Assembly (NCBI GenBank): GCA_900539465.1
Contig: UQCF01000001.1
Span: 1 to 64,000, forward strand
Direction of reading: 5' to 3'
Source of the DNA: an uncultured Ruminococcus sp.
GTDB lineage: Bacteria; Bacillota; Clostridia; Oscillospirales; Acutalibacteraceae
DNA: 64,000 nucleotides
A program made the translations under genes and the position numbers. The notes beneath the pieces were generated by a model. The model had not been told where the DNA came from and ran no database searches. It saw only the letters and a list, made by a program, of their open reading frames with translations. Every line of letters starts with the position of its first letter. Position 1 is the stretch's first letter. Shown piece by piece: positions 8,498 through 16,722 of this stretch.

Positions 8498-9643
8498 ATG
8501 AAAATCCTTGTTACGGGTTCCGGCGGATTCATAGGCAAAAATCTTGTCTGTGCGCTTAATAATATTAAAGACGGCAAAGACAGAACACGCGGCATATGTG
8601 TAGATGAAGTTTTTGAATTTGATAAAAACAACAGCTTTAATGAGCTTAAAAGTTTTTGCCGTGATGCCGATTTCGTTTTTCATCTTGCAGGCGCAAACCG
8701 CCCGAAGACCGAAGATGAATTTATGAAAACAAACTGCGGCTTTACCGAAGAGCTTATAAAAACACTTGAAGAATGCGGCAATAACTGCCCTGTGATGATG
8801 TCTTCGTCAACCCAGGCTCTTCTTCAAAATCCGTATGCCGACAGCAAACGGGCAGGGGAAAGTGTTTTGCTTGAGCACGAAAATAAATTCGGCGCAAAAG
8901 CTTATATATACAGATTTCCCAACGTGTTCGGCAAATGGTGCAGACCGAACTATAACAGCGCAGTGGCAACATTTTGCAATAATATAGCAAACGGCTTGCC
9001 TATAAAGGTCAATGACCGCAATACGCTTCTGACTCTTGTTTATATAGACGATATTATCGACGAGATGATTGAGGCAATAAAAGGCAACGCAAACAAAAGC
9101 GGCGAATTTTATAAAGTGCCGACGGAGCATAAAGCGACATTGGGCGAAATAGTTGATTTGCTTTATCTTTTTAAAGATTATAAAAACACATTGCTTATGC
9201 CAAAAATCCCCGACGGCTCGTTCGCCAAAAAACTGTTTTCTACGTTTCTTTCTTATCTTCCGAAAGAAGATGTGTCGACTGCGCTTAAAATGAATACGGA
9301 CGACAGGGGAAGCTTCACCGAGATTTTAAAGACCGAGGATTGCGGTCAGTTCAGTGTGAACATTTCAAAACCGGGCATTACAAAGGGTCAGCACTGGCAT
9401 AACAGCAAGTGGGAGCTTTTTGTTGTGGTTTCGGGTCACGGACTTATACAGCAAAGAAAAATCGGCAGCGATGAAGTAATAGAGTTTGAAGTGTCCGGCA
9501 AAAAAATAGAGGCTGTCGCAATGCTGCCGGGTTACACTCATAACATTATAAATTTAAGCGACAGCGAAGATTTGGTTACGCTTATGTGGGCGAATGAAAG
9601 ATTTAACCCGGAAAAGCCCGATACATTTTTTGAGAAGGTGTAA
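8498..9643 (+). CDS. capF: Bifunctional reductase/3-epimerase of UDP-L-FucNAc synthesis (CapF/FnlB)
   Basis: Second enzyme of the pathway (381 residues; S. aureus CapF is about 370). The N-terminal SDR domain (about 1-245) has VTGSGGFIG and, in place of YxxxK, the stretch NPYADSKRAGE. The C-terminal domain (about 265-381) is a cupin with GQHWHNSKWE and PGYTHNI, which in CapF hold zinc and catalyse C3 epimerisation before the reductase step. Starts two bases after the capE stop with AGGGGG just upstream, and is followed by capG after two bases. The tight packing argues for one co-translated pathway module. Confidence 0.93.
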   Translation: MKILVTGSGGFIGKNLVCALNNIKDGKDRTRGICVDEVFEFDKNNSFNELKSFCRDADFVFHLAGANRPKTEDEFMKTNCGFTEELIKTLEECGNNCPVMMSSSTQALLQNPYADSKRAGESVLLEHENKFGAKAYIYRFPNVFGKWCRPNYNSAVATFCNNIANGLPIKVNDRNTLLTLVYIDDIIDEMIEAIKGNANKSGEFYKVPTEHKATLGEIVDLLYLFKDYKNTLLMPKIPDGSFAKKLFSTFLSYLPKEDVSTALKMNTDDRGSFTEILKTEDCGQFSVNISKPGITKGQHWHNSKWELFVVVSGHGLIQQRKIGSDEVIEFEVSGKKIEAVAMLPGYTHNIINLSDSEDLVTLMWANERFNPEKPDTFFEKV

Positions 9644-9645
9644 AA

Positions 9646-10785
9646 ATGAGTAAGCTCCGTCTTATGACAATAGTCGGGACAAGACCCGAAATAATAAGAC
9701 TCTCACAGGTTATAAAAAAGTGCGATAAATATTTTGACCAAATTCTTGTTCATACGGGTCAGAACTATGACTATGAGCTTAATCAAATTTTCTTTGATGA
9801 ATTGGGTTTAAGAGCGCCTAATTATTACCTCGATTCCGCAGGCAAAAATTTGGGTGAGACCATAGGCAATATAATTTCAAAAAGCTATGAGCTTATGGCA
9901 GAGCTTATGCCGGACGCGGTACTTGTTCTCGGCGACACAAACTCATGTCTCAGCGTTATTGCGGCAAAGAGGCTGCATATACCGATTTTTCACATGGAGG
10001 CGGGCAACAGATGCTTTGACGAGTGCCTGCCGGAGGAGAGCAACAGAAGAATTGTTGACGTCACCTCGGATGTAAATATGTGCTATTCGGAGCACGCAAG
10101 GCGTTATCTCAACGCCGCAGGAGTGCCGAAAGAGCGCACATTTGTTGTCGGATCACCCATGGCAGAGGTGCTGGGTGCACATATTGACGAAATAAAAAAC
10201 AGTGATGTTTTATCGCGTCTCTCTCTTCAAAAGGGTAAATATATAGTGCTTTCCGCACACAGAGAAGAGAATATAGATACAGAAAAGAATTTTAATTCTC
10301 TTATGAATTCGGTCAATGCCGTTGCCGAAAAATATGATATGCCTATACTTTATTCATGCCATCCGAGAAGCAAAAAGTATATCGAAAAGCGCAATTTTGT
10401 TTTTGACAAAAGAGTAATTTGCCACAAACCGCTTGGATTTTTTGATTACAACAATCTTCAGATGAACGCTTTTGCCGTTGTGTCCGACAGCGGAACACTC
10501 CCGGAGGAATCAAGCTTTTATCTTTCGATAGGCGCACCCCTGGCGTCGGTTTGCATAAGAACTTCCACCGAACGCCCGGAGGCTTTGGACAAGGGCAATT
10601 TTGTGCTTGCGGGCATTGAAAAAGAGCAGATAATCGGTGCGATAGATACAGCCGTTGATATGAATAAAAACGGCGATTTAGGTACGCCTGTTGACTGCTA
10701 TACCAACGAAAATGTCAGCACGCGTGTTGTTAAAATTATTCAAAGCTACACAGGCATAGTCAACAAAACAGTTTGGCGCAAGTGA
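9646..10785 (+). CDS. capG: UDP-N-acetyl sugar 2-epimerase (CapG/FnlC/WbjD)
   Basis: Third pathway enzyme (379 residues): C2 epimerisation giving UDP-L-FucNAc. It belongs to the UDP-GlcNAc 2-epimerase (WecB) superfamily with GT-B fold. Visible motifs are TIVGTRPEIIRLSQV, HTGQNYDYELN, GDTNS, FHMEAGNRCFDECLPEE, SAHREENID and SDSGTLPEES. The NRCFDECLPEESNR stretch differs from WecB, which has GLRT in that region, and is typical of the CapG/FnlC branch. GAAGGTG precedes the ATG, two bases after capF. Confidence 0.92.
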   Translation: MSKLRLMTIVGTRPEIIRLSQVIKKCDKYFDQILVHTGQNYDYELNQIFFDELGLRAPNYYLDSAGKNLGETIGNIISKSYELMAELMPDAVLVLGDTNSCLSVIAAKRLHIPIFHMEAGNRCFDECLPEESNRRIVDVTSDVNMCYSEHARRYLNAAGVPKERTFVVGSPMAEVLGAHIDEIKNSDVLSRLSLQKGKYIVLSAHREENIDTEKNFNSLMNSVNAVAEKYDMPILYSCHPRSKKYIEKRNFVFDKRVICHKPLGFFDYNNLQMNAFAVVSDSGTLPEESSFYLSIGAPLASVCIRTSTERPEALDKGNFVLAGIEKEQIIGAIDTAVDMNKNGDLGTPVDCYTNENVSTRVVKIIQSYTGIVNKTVWRK

Positions 10786-10807
10786 TTTGTTTTTTGCGGA
10801 GGCTGAA

Positions 10808-11995
10808 ATGACGGTTACATATCTTTCAAACGTTTTAAATCATCATTTATTTTTCATTGCTCAAGAGTTTTATAAACTCTTGGGTGATGATTTTTGCTTT
10901 ATTGAGACTGTCGAAAACTTAAATAAAGGCTTTGACAAGGGCTTTGCTTTTATGTTTGCCGACGGTGAAAATACCGATATGCCATGGCTTTTAAAAGCGT
11001 ATGAGAATGAAGATTTAAAAAGAAAATGCCAAAAAAAGATTGATGAAAGCGATGTTGTCATAACCGCCAATGCGAGTGATGACCTGATAAAAAAACGGCT
11101 TTCACAAAATAAGCTTACATTCAGAGCACATGAGAGATGGTACAGAACTCCGCTCCCGTTTTATAAATATCCAAAGGCTGTTTTGGGTGCGTGGCTTCAT
11201 CACGGCAGATATAAAAGTCTTTATATGCTGTGCGCCAGCGCTTATACCGCGCAGGATGTCAGAAAAGTTAAGTGCTTTAAAAACAAGACGTTTAAATGGG
11301 GCTACTTTCCCGAGCTCAAATGTTATAAAGAGAATGAACTTGTTTCTTTAAAAGAAAAGAATATTCCGCTCATACTTTGGTCCGGCAGATTTATTGATTG
11401 CAAAAGAGTGCAGGACGTTATAGAAGCGTGCGCCAAGCTAAAACACGAGGGCTTATCTTTTGAGCTTGCTTTTGCCGGCTGCGGACCGGGAGAGGACGAA
11501 GCAAAAAAACTTGTCAAAAAAAGCGGACTTGATTGCTGCACCGAATTTTACGGACTTTTAAACCCTAAAGAGCTTCGTGCTCTTATGGAAAAATCCGATA
11601 TATATTTATTCACAAGCGATTTTAACGAGGGCTGGGGCGCGGTGCTGAACGAAGCTATGAACAGCGGCTGTGCCGTTGTTGTCAGCCATGCCGTCGGTGC
11701 GGCTCCGTTTTTAATTGAAAATAAAAAGAACGGCATAATCTATAAAATGGGCGATGTGCGGGCATTGGGCGATGCAATAAAAGCTTTGCTTTCGGATAAA
11801 AAACAAAGATGTGAGCTCGGTTTAAACGCATATAAAACCATATCGGAGCTTTGGAATCCCGAATATGCCGCTAAAAGCTTTCTTGATTTATCGCAAAAAA
11901 TATTAAACGGCGAAAAATTGCCCGATAACGATTTTGATATTCAAAAGCCGTGCACAAGAGCGCCGGTAATAAAGAATAACTGGTTTACAAAATGA
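10808..11995 (+). CDS. Glycosyltransferase family 4
   Basis: Predicted cytoplasmic GT-B glycosyltransferase (395 residues) of the polysaccharide operon. The C-terminal nucleotide-sugar domain is clear: LILWSGRFIDCKRVQDVI, FAGCGPGEDEA, and the EX7E-type motif NEGWGAVLNEAMNSG. The N-terminus (MTVTYLSNVLNHH) recalls transferases that begin with a short beta strand and loop. An in-frame TTG at 10787 exists, but GGAGG at 10798-10802 places the start at ATG 10808. The donor and acceptor cannot be read from sequence. Confidence 0.82.
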   Translation: MTVTYLSNVLNHHLFFIAQEFYKLLGDDFCFIETVENLNKGFDKGFAFMFADGENTDMPWLLKAYENEDLKRKCQKKIDESDVVITANASDDLIKKRLSQNKLTFRAHERWYRTPLPFYKYPKAVLGAWLHHGRYKSLYMLCASAYTAQDVRKVKCFKNKTFKWGYFPELKCYKENELVSLKEKNIPLILWSGRFIDCKRVQDVIEACAKLKHEGLSFELAFAGCGPGEDEAKKLVKKSGLDCCTEFYGLLNPKELRALMEKSDIYLFTSDFNEGWGAVLNEAMNSGCAVVVSHAVGAAPFLIENKKNGIIYKMGDVRALGDAIKALLSDKKQRCELGLNAYKTISELWNPEYAAKSFLDLSQKILNGEKLPDNDFDIQKPCTRAPVIKNNWFTK

Positions 11996-12020
11996 TACTG
12001 ACAGCAAAGGTAGTTGCCAT

Positions 12021-13358
12021 ATGGGCTATATAAGGTCTTTTTTAAAAACAAAATTTATAAATAATTTCTCGTGGATTGTTGTGGGCAGGGTATATCAGAT
12101 ATTGATTAACCTTGTTGTGTCAATGCTTTCTGCGAGGTATCTCGGTCCGTCAAACTACGGGCTTATAAATTATGTTGCCTCCTACACTTCTCTGTTCACC
12201 GCTTTTTGCACCTTGGGCACAAACGACACCGTCGTCAACGAACTTATGGGCAACAGAGAGCACGAGGGCAAAATCCTCGGCACAACAATATTCAGCAGAA
12301 TATGTGCAGGTATTTTATCGGTTGTTACCGTCACTTTGCTTATAAAAAATATAGACCCGGGTGAGCCTCTTACTTTGTGGGTCGCGCTTGTTTACAGCAC
12401 AACCCTTATTTTTCAAAGCTTTGAGACAATAAAGTATTGGTATCAATCTTTGCTCAGGTCAAAAACCACCAGCATAATTTCTATAATCGCCTATACGGTT
12501 GTTGCCGTTTATAAAATAATTCTTTTGATTTTCAAAAAGAGCGTTGTATGGTTCGCCGCGGCAAATGCGGTTGATTATGCAGTCATTGCCGTTATGTTTG
12601 TGATTGCCTATATGCACGATAACGGCAAAAATCAGCCCTTGTCGGTTTCTTTTAAAATCGGTATTCCGTTTTTGAAAAAGAGCTATCACTACATAATTTC
12701 CGGCACGATGGTTGCTCTTTACGGTCAAATGGATAAAATAATGATAGGCAAAATGATGAATGAAGAGGATGTCGGATATTACTCGGCGGCAATAGTTATA
12801 TATACCATGTGGGCTTTTGTGCTGTCTGCACTTATAGACTCAGCGAGAACCGTTATAATTCCGCTGTTTAAAAAAGATAAAAAGCTCTATGAAAAAAGAC
12901 TTGTTCAGCTTTACTGCGCCATAATATACGTTTCGTTTGCGGTTGCGGCATTGATAGTGATTTTTGCAAAGCCGATTATCTACATACTTTACGGCGAGCA
13001 TTATTTGCCTGCGACAGATGCGCTCAGAGTCGTTGCTTGGTCGGCGGCATTTTCTTATCTCGGCGTTGCAAGAAATATTTGGCTTGTTCAAAACGGTCAG
13101 CAAAAGTATGAAAAACACCTTGCTCTCATCGGCGTTTTGTGCAACCTTGTGATGAACTATTTCTTTATAAAGCTTTGGGGCATTTGCGGCGCTGCTGCGG
13201 CAACTCTAATAACGCAAATAATAACAAACTGCATTGCGGGATTTTTCTTCAAATCCATTCGCAGAAACAACGTGCTAGTTTTAAAGGCTTTTAATATTTT
13301 TGCCGTTGCCAAAGATTTTTTGGCACAAAGAAAATCAGGCGGAGGTGGCAATAAATGA
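12021..13358 (+). CDS. wzx: Repeat-unit flippase (Wzx, MOP superfamily)
   Basis: Polytopic membrane protein of 445 residues with about 12-14 hydrophobic segments. The N-terminus (NNFSWIVVGRVYQILINLVV and SARYLGPSNYG) matches polysaccharide-transport MOP exporters. It is expected to flip undecaprenyl-linked repeat units across the membrane for the Wzy polymerase encoded upstream. AAAGGT lies about ten bases before ATG 12021. The stop overlaps the next start in ATGA. In place within a Wzx/Wzy-dependent cluster. Confidence 0.9.
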   Translation: MGYIRSFLKTKFINNFSWIVVGRVYQILINLVVSMLSARYLGPSNYGLINYVASYTSLFTAFCTLGTNDTVVNELMGNREHEGKILGTTIFSRICAGILSVVTVTLLIKNIDPGEPLTLWVALVYSTTLIFQSFETIKYWYQSLLRSKTTSIISIIAYTVVAVYKIILLIFKKSVVWFAAANAVDYAVIAVMFVIAYMHDNGKNQPLSVSFKIGIPFLKKSYHYIISGTMVALYGQMDKIMIGKMMNEEDVGYYSAAIVIYTMWAFVLSALIDSARTVIIPLFKKDKKLYEKRLVQLYCAIIYVSFAVAALIVIFAKPIIYILYGEHYLPATDALRVVAWSAAFSYLGVARNIWLVQNGQQKYEKHLALIGVLCNLVMNYFFIKLWGICGAAAATLITQIITNCIAGFFFKSIRRNNVLVLKAFNIFAVAKDFLAQRKSGGGGNK

Positions 13359-14542
13359 TTTTTATGGGACCTGTTTACAGACCCGAGCAGGAGGAAGAGC
13401 TTATTGCCATGTCCGGCGCATCAATATCAAATGCCGCGAGTACATTCCAGTGGAGCATAATAAAAGGACTGTCAAATGTCACCGATAAAAATGTTTCTGT
13501 TATTAACGCACTGCCTGTCGGAACATGGCCGCGATTTTTTTCAAAGCTTATATTAAAAAGCGGCGATTGGTCATATAACGGCAAACCGTGCCATGAGGTC
13601 GGCTGTTTGAACTTGCCTTTTATAAAGCAGTTTTGCCGTTATAAAAATACCGAACGTTACCTTAAAAATTATTGCAAAGACGAAAAAGAAATAATAATCA
13701 GCACCGCATATATGCCGTTTTTAAAAGCGGCTTACCGTTTGCCTAAAGACGTAAGCGTTACGGCGATTATAACCGATATACCCGAGTTTTATGATATGCG
13801 CCGTGTTTCAAAACTTAGAAAACTGCTGAGAAAAGTAAACAACGGCTTTGTGTATAAATATCTCTCAAGGGTAAATAATTTTGTTCTTTTGACAGAAAAG
13901 ATGAAAAATCCCCTTCATGTCGGGGACAGACCTTATGTAGTTATTGAGGGAATATACAGCTCCGAGCTCGAAAAAGAGACAAACGAAAAAAAACGCGAAA
14001 AAGCAATTTTATATACGGGCAGGCTTAATTATCGCTACGGTATAGAAAACCTACTAAAAGCTTTTGAAAAAATTCAAGATGCCGACGCGGAGCTTTGGCT
14101 GTGCGGAGCAGGTGAAATGGAAAACGATATAAAGCTTGCGGCAGAGAAAGATAAAAGAATTAAATTTTTGGGCTATCAAACCCATGCACAAGTTCTCTCT
14201 CTTCAAAGAAAGGCAGCAGTGCTTGTGAACCCCAGAACAAACGAGGGTGAGTACACAAAATACAGCTTCCCGTCAAAAACGATGGAGTATATGGCGAGCG
14301 GTGCGGCGGTAGTTATGTATAAACTTGACGGTATTCCGAACGAGTATGACGAGCATCTCTTTTATGCCGAAAAAAATACGCCGGACTCTTTAAAAGAAAA
14401 GCTTGAAGAAGTGCTTTCTATGAGTGAATGTGAGCGGGCGGAAAAGGGGAGATGTGCAAGAGATTTTATTCTTTCAGAGAAGAATTCCGATATTCAATCC
14501 GCAAAAATTGTGGATATGATAAAGAAGAATAAAGCAAAATAG
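13355..14542 (+). CDS. Glycosyltransferase family 4, last gene of operon
   Basis: Predicted GT-B glycosyltransferase of 395 residues. The C-terminal half has AILYTGRLNYRYGIENLL, ELWLCGAGEME, and the donor-site segment TNEGEYTKYSFPSKTMEYMA with its paired acidic residues. The N-terminal half is less typical (GPVYRPEQEEELIAMSGA). GGAGG at 13341-13345 lies before ATG 13355, which overlaps the wzx stop by four bases; a second ATG (13364) is less well placed. No strong terminator follows; the best candidate is the short CGACAGTGTCG plus six T at 14609-14625. Confidence 0.82.
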   Translation: MIFMGPVYRPEQEEELIAMSGASISNAASTFQWSIIKGLSNVTDKNVSVINALPVGTWPRFFSKLILKSGDWSYNGKPCHEVGCLNLPFIKQFCRYKNTERYLKNYCKDEKEIIISTAYMPFLKAAYRLPKDVSVTAIITDIPEFYDMRRVSKLRKLLRKVNNGFVYKYLSRVNNFVLLTEKMKNPLHVGDRPYVVIEGIYSSELEKETNEKKREKAILYTGRLNYRYGIENLLKAFEKIQDADAELWLCGAGEMENDIKLAAEKDKRIKFLGYQTHAQVLSLQRKAAVLVNPRTNEGEYTKYSFPSKTMEYMASGAAVVMYKLDGIPNEYDEHLFYAEKNTPDSLKEKLEEVLSMSECERAEKGRCARDFILSEKNSDIQSAKIVDMIKKNKAK

Positions 14543-14653
14543 CGAAAAAACACCTTGCCCACTAACGTTTTATTACATATTTTTACGATATTAACAGTTT
14601 ATTTTGACCGACAGTGTCGTTTTTTGCAATAATAACAAATTTTTATGAAAGTA

Positions 14654-14682
14654 TTGACAAAATAGAGAGGCGGTATTATAAT
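14654..14682 (+). promoter_or_regulatory. Perfect consensus SigA promoter
   Basis: TTGACA (14654-14659), a 17-base spacer and TATAAT (14677-14682): an exact match to the consensus at optimal spacing. No gene on the plus strand follows for over 1.3 kb, so it should make a short non-coding RNA. Confidence 0.85.
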
Positions 14683-14688
14683 GAACAT

Positions 14689-14856
14689 GTTCCGTTAAGG
14701 AACAATGTGCGAGAGCACAGTTTAATATCGCTAGTATCTTTATATTATATCCCCCCTCTGTGACCAGTAGCTCTGACCGGCTGCTGGTCACAACCCCTTT
14801 TATAAGCAAACTCGCCGCTTTAACCGATTATAGGTTTGAAGTGACGAGTTTTTATT
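14689..14856 (+). ncRNA. Candidate structured small RNA convergent with a small peptide gene
   Basis: The predicted transcript begins about seven bases after the -10 box. Readable stem-loops are TGTTCC/GGAACA at 14688-14704; TGTGC-GAGA-GCACA at 14706-14719; a 13-bp stem TGTGACCAGTAGC/GCTGCTGGTCACA at 14759-14792; and AAACTCG/CGAGTTT with inner pairing at 14808-14851, followed by a T-rich run, the probable terminator. A run of six C (14751-14756) lies in an unpaired stretch. The 3' end overlaps the last 12 codons of the minus-strand peptide gene. Start, end and processing are inferred; no known RNA family was recognised. Confidence 0.5.
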
Positions 14857-14951
14857 TTAGCTGTTATTTTTTGCTTTATAATCATAATAATCAAAACAAG
14901 TGAAAGAACCGTTGAAATTGCAGAAAGTATATATTGTAAAATATCAAGCAA
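14820..14951 (-). CDS. Small hydrophobic peptide (43 aa), possible type I toxin
   Basis: TTG start at 14951, with GAGGAG at 14966-14961 nine bases upstream, gives a 43-residue peptide. It has a single membrane segment (LSAISTVLSLVLIIMII) and a basic tail (KQKITAKIKTRHFK). This layout resembles membrane-acting type I toxins of Firmicutes such as TxpA, BsrG and Fst, though no direct homology was recognised. The 3' end is overlapped by the convergent RNA driven by a consensus promoter, as in txpA/ratA and par loci. A longer reading from an ATG at 15008 lacks a ribosome site. It could instead be an ordinary small membrane protein. Confidence 0.5.
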   Translation of the reverse strand: MLDILQYILSAISTVLSLVLIIMIIKQKITAKIKTRHFKPIIG

Positions 14952-14976
14952 AACAAATCGCTCCTCATATATTTTT

Positions 14977-15016
14977 ATTATATCATTCTTGCGGTGTGCC
15001 GACAGCATACATTATA
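14977..15016 (-). promoter_or_regulatory. Possible promoters of the small peptide gene
   Basis: Two TATAAT boxes lie on the minus strand: 15016-15011, giving a leader of about 40 bases before the ribosome site, and 14982-14977, preceded by TGA as an extended -10 but very close to the ribosome site. Neither has a clear -35 at 17 bases. Confidence 0.35.
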
Positions 15017-15048
15017 TCGTAAGTTGTGTTTGTTCAGCTCAATAAAAG

Positions 15049-15082
15049 CATAATAAAAAGCCGGCTGCAAAGAGTCGGCTTG
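15049..15082 (-). terminator. Terminator of yebC
   Basis: AAGCCG/CGGCTT stem (15058-15063 and 15076-15081), followed leftward by TTTTTATTAT. Lies directly after the yebC stop. Confidence 0.7.
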
Positions 15083-15095
15083 TTTATCTTTAAAA

Positions 15096-15830
15096 TTATT
15101 CTTCTTCGGGCATCTCCCAGTTGTGCCATACAGCTTGAACGTCGTCGTTGTCCTCAAACATTTCGAGCATTTTGCTCATGTTTTTGATGTCGTCCTCACT
15201 TGTAAGCTTTGTATATGTTGACGGAACATATTCGACTTCAGCCGAAAGGAAGGTGTAGCCCTTTGCCTCAAGGTCGTCTCTTACACCGCCGAGGTCGTTC
15301 GGCTCTGTGCGAATATCAAATATTCCCTCATCGGTGAGAAAGTCTGTTGCACCCGCTTCAAGAGCGTCTTCCATAAGCTTTTCTTCATCAATGCCCTCAG
15401 CCTCAACAGTGATAACACCCTGTCTTGTGAAGAGGAAAGAAACGCAGCCGCTCTGACCCATATTTCCGCCGTATTTATCAAAATAATGGCGCATATCGCC
15501 TGCAGTTCTGTTTCTGTTATCGGTAAGTGTTTCAACAATAACAGCTATTCCCGAAGGACCGTAACCCTCATATACTATCTCTTCATAGTTGTCGGCATTG
15601 CCTTCGCCGGCAGCTTTTTTTATGATGCGCTCAATGTTATCGTTGGGCACGTTGTTTGCCTTTGCTTTTGCAATAACGTCTTTGAGCTTTGAGTTTACCG
15701 TGGGGTCTGCTCCGCCTTCTTTAACGGCAACAGCAATTTCTCTGCCTATTTTGGTGAAAACCTTAGCTCTTTGGTTATCTGTTTTTTCTTTTTTACGTTT
15801 AATCGTGCTCCATTTTGAATGTCCTGACAT
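15096..15830 (-). CDS. yebC: YebC/PmpR family regulator
   Basis: Conserved cytoplasmic protein of 244 residues. Family members act as DNA-binding transcriptional regulators or, in recent work, ribosome-associated factors that ease stalling at prolines. The N-terminus MSGHSKWSTIKRKKEKTD is diagnostic, followed by AKVFTKIGREI and the three-domain YebC fold with an acidic C-terminus. An upstream in-frame ATG exists (15848), but the standard start at 15830 has GGTGAT a few bases before. Single-gene transcription unit with its own promoter (15893-15865) and terminator. Confidence 0.95.
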   Translation of the reverse strand: MSGHSKWSTIKRKKEKTDNQRAKVFTKIGREIAVAVKEGGADPTVNSKLKDVIAKAKANNVPNDNIERIIKKAAGEGNADNYEEIVYEGYGPSGIAVIVETLTDNRNRTAGDMRHYFDKYGGNMGQSGCVSFLFTRQGVITVEAEGIDEEKLMEDALEAGATDFLTDEGIFDIRTEPNDLGGVRDDLEAKGYTFLSAEVEYVPSTYTKLTSEDDIKNMSKMLEMFEDNDDVQAVWHNWEMPEEE

Positions 15831-15864
15831 AAATATCACCGTTTTCAATAGATTTAACCTATTT

Positions 15865-15893
15865 ATTATATATTATCATAATAATTGTGTCAA
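15865..15893 (-). promoter_or_regulatory. SigA-type promoter of yebC
   Basis: TTGACA (15893-15888), a 17-base spacer and TATAAT (15870-15865) on the minus strand, about 35 bases before the yebC start. Both hexamers are consensus. Confidence 0.8.
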
Positions 15894-15947
15894 GTATTTT
15901 AAAGCACGTCCGCGTCTTGATATTTGGCGGCAATTTTATTTTATTTG

Positions 15948-15976
15948 TTGAAATAAAAAGAGCAATGGTGTATAAT
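15948..15976 (+). promoter_or_regulatory. SigA-type promoter of the PHP-domain gene
   Basis: TTGAAA (15948-15953), a 17-base spacer and TATAAT (15971-15976), 28 bases before ATG 16005. Confidence 0.75.
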
Positions 15977-16004
15977 TTGCTTGTAACTGAAAGGGTAGAT
16001 ATTT

Positions 16005-16688
16005 ATGAAACATTTGATTGAAACACATTGCCATACGCAAGAGACGAGCAACTGCGCGCATATGCCTGCAGAAAAGGTTGTAAAGCTTTATGCTTCTATG
16101 GGCTATGACGGGCTTGTTATTTCGGACCATTTGCACGCTTACACGTTTAAGAGAAAAATTTTAAACGAAAATCCGCAGGCGACATGGGAAGAAAAAGTTG
16201 ATTGCTTTTTAAAAGGATACAAAGCCGCATTGAAAGAGGCGGAAAATCATCCCGGATTTAAAGTTTATCTCGGTTGTGAACTTCGGTTTGACGAGTTTGA
16301 TAACGATTATTTAATATACGGCTTGAGTGAAGAAAAGCTCAGAGACATGAAAGATATTCATGAAAAAGAAACCTTTGAAGGCTTCAAAATTTTAGAAGAG
16401 CACGGCTGCAGCATAATTCAGGCGCATCCGTTCAGAGACGATATGACGATTGTTGAGCCGGGTCACTATGACGGTGTTGAGGTGCATAACGGTCACCCCG
16501 GTCACGATTCAAGAAACGATATAGCCTTTGAGTGGGCAAAGCATTTTGATTATATTATGACCTCGGGCTCCGATTTTCACGGTGAGCACAAACCGAACTC
16601 GGGCATTTTCGTTGACGAACTGCCCGAGGACGAAGAAGGATTGAGACAGCTGATTTTAAGCCGCAATTTTTCTTTAAAAACAATATAA
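16005..16688 (+). CDS. PHP-domain metal-dependent hydrolase
   Basis: Predicted cytoplasmic PHP-fold phosphoesterase of 227 residues. Metal-binding motifs appear in order: ETHCHTQ (HxH), VISDHLH, LGCELRF, IIQAHPFRDD, EVHNGHPG and SGSDFHG. This size and motif order occur in stand-alone PHP proteins related to histidinol-phosphatase and to nucleoside or oligonucleotide phosphoesterases; the substrate cannot be assigned. AAAGGGT precedes the ATG by nine bases. It is monocistronic, with its own promoter upstream and a bidirectional hairpin separating it from the convergent dpaAB genes. Confidence 0.85.
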   Translation: MKHLIETHCHTQETSNCAHMPAEKVVKLYASMGYDGLVISDHLHAYTFKRKILNENPQATWEEKVDCFLKGYKAALKEAENHPGFKVYLGCELRFDEFDNDYLIYGLSEEKLRDMKDIHEKETFEGFKILEEHGCSIIQAHPFRDDMTIVEPGHYDGVEVHNGHPGHDSRNDIAFEWAKHFDYIMTSGSDFHGEHKPNSGIFVDELPEDEEGLRQLILSRNFSLKTI

Positions 16689-16722
16689 CCGCCTTGAAAA
16701 TTCAAAACGGTTATATTTTTTA
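16684..16722. terminator. Bidirectional terminator between the PHP gene and dpaB
   Basis: Interrupted stem AACCG..TTGA / TTCAA..CGGTT, followed rightward by TATATTTTTT. It lies exactly between convergent genes. Confidence 0.65.
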
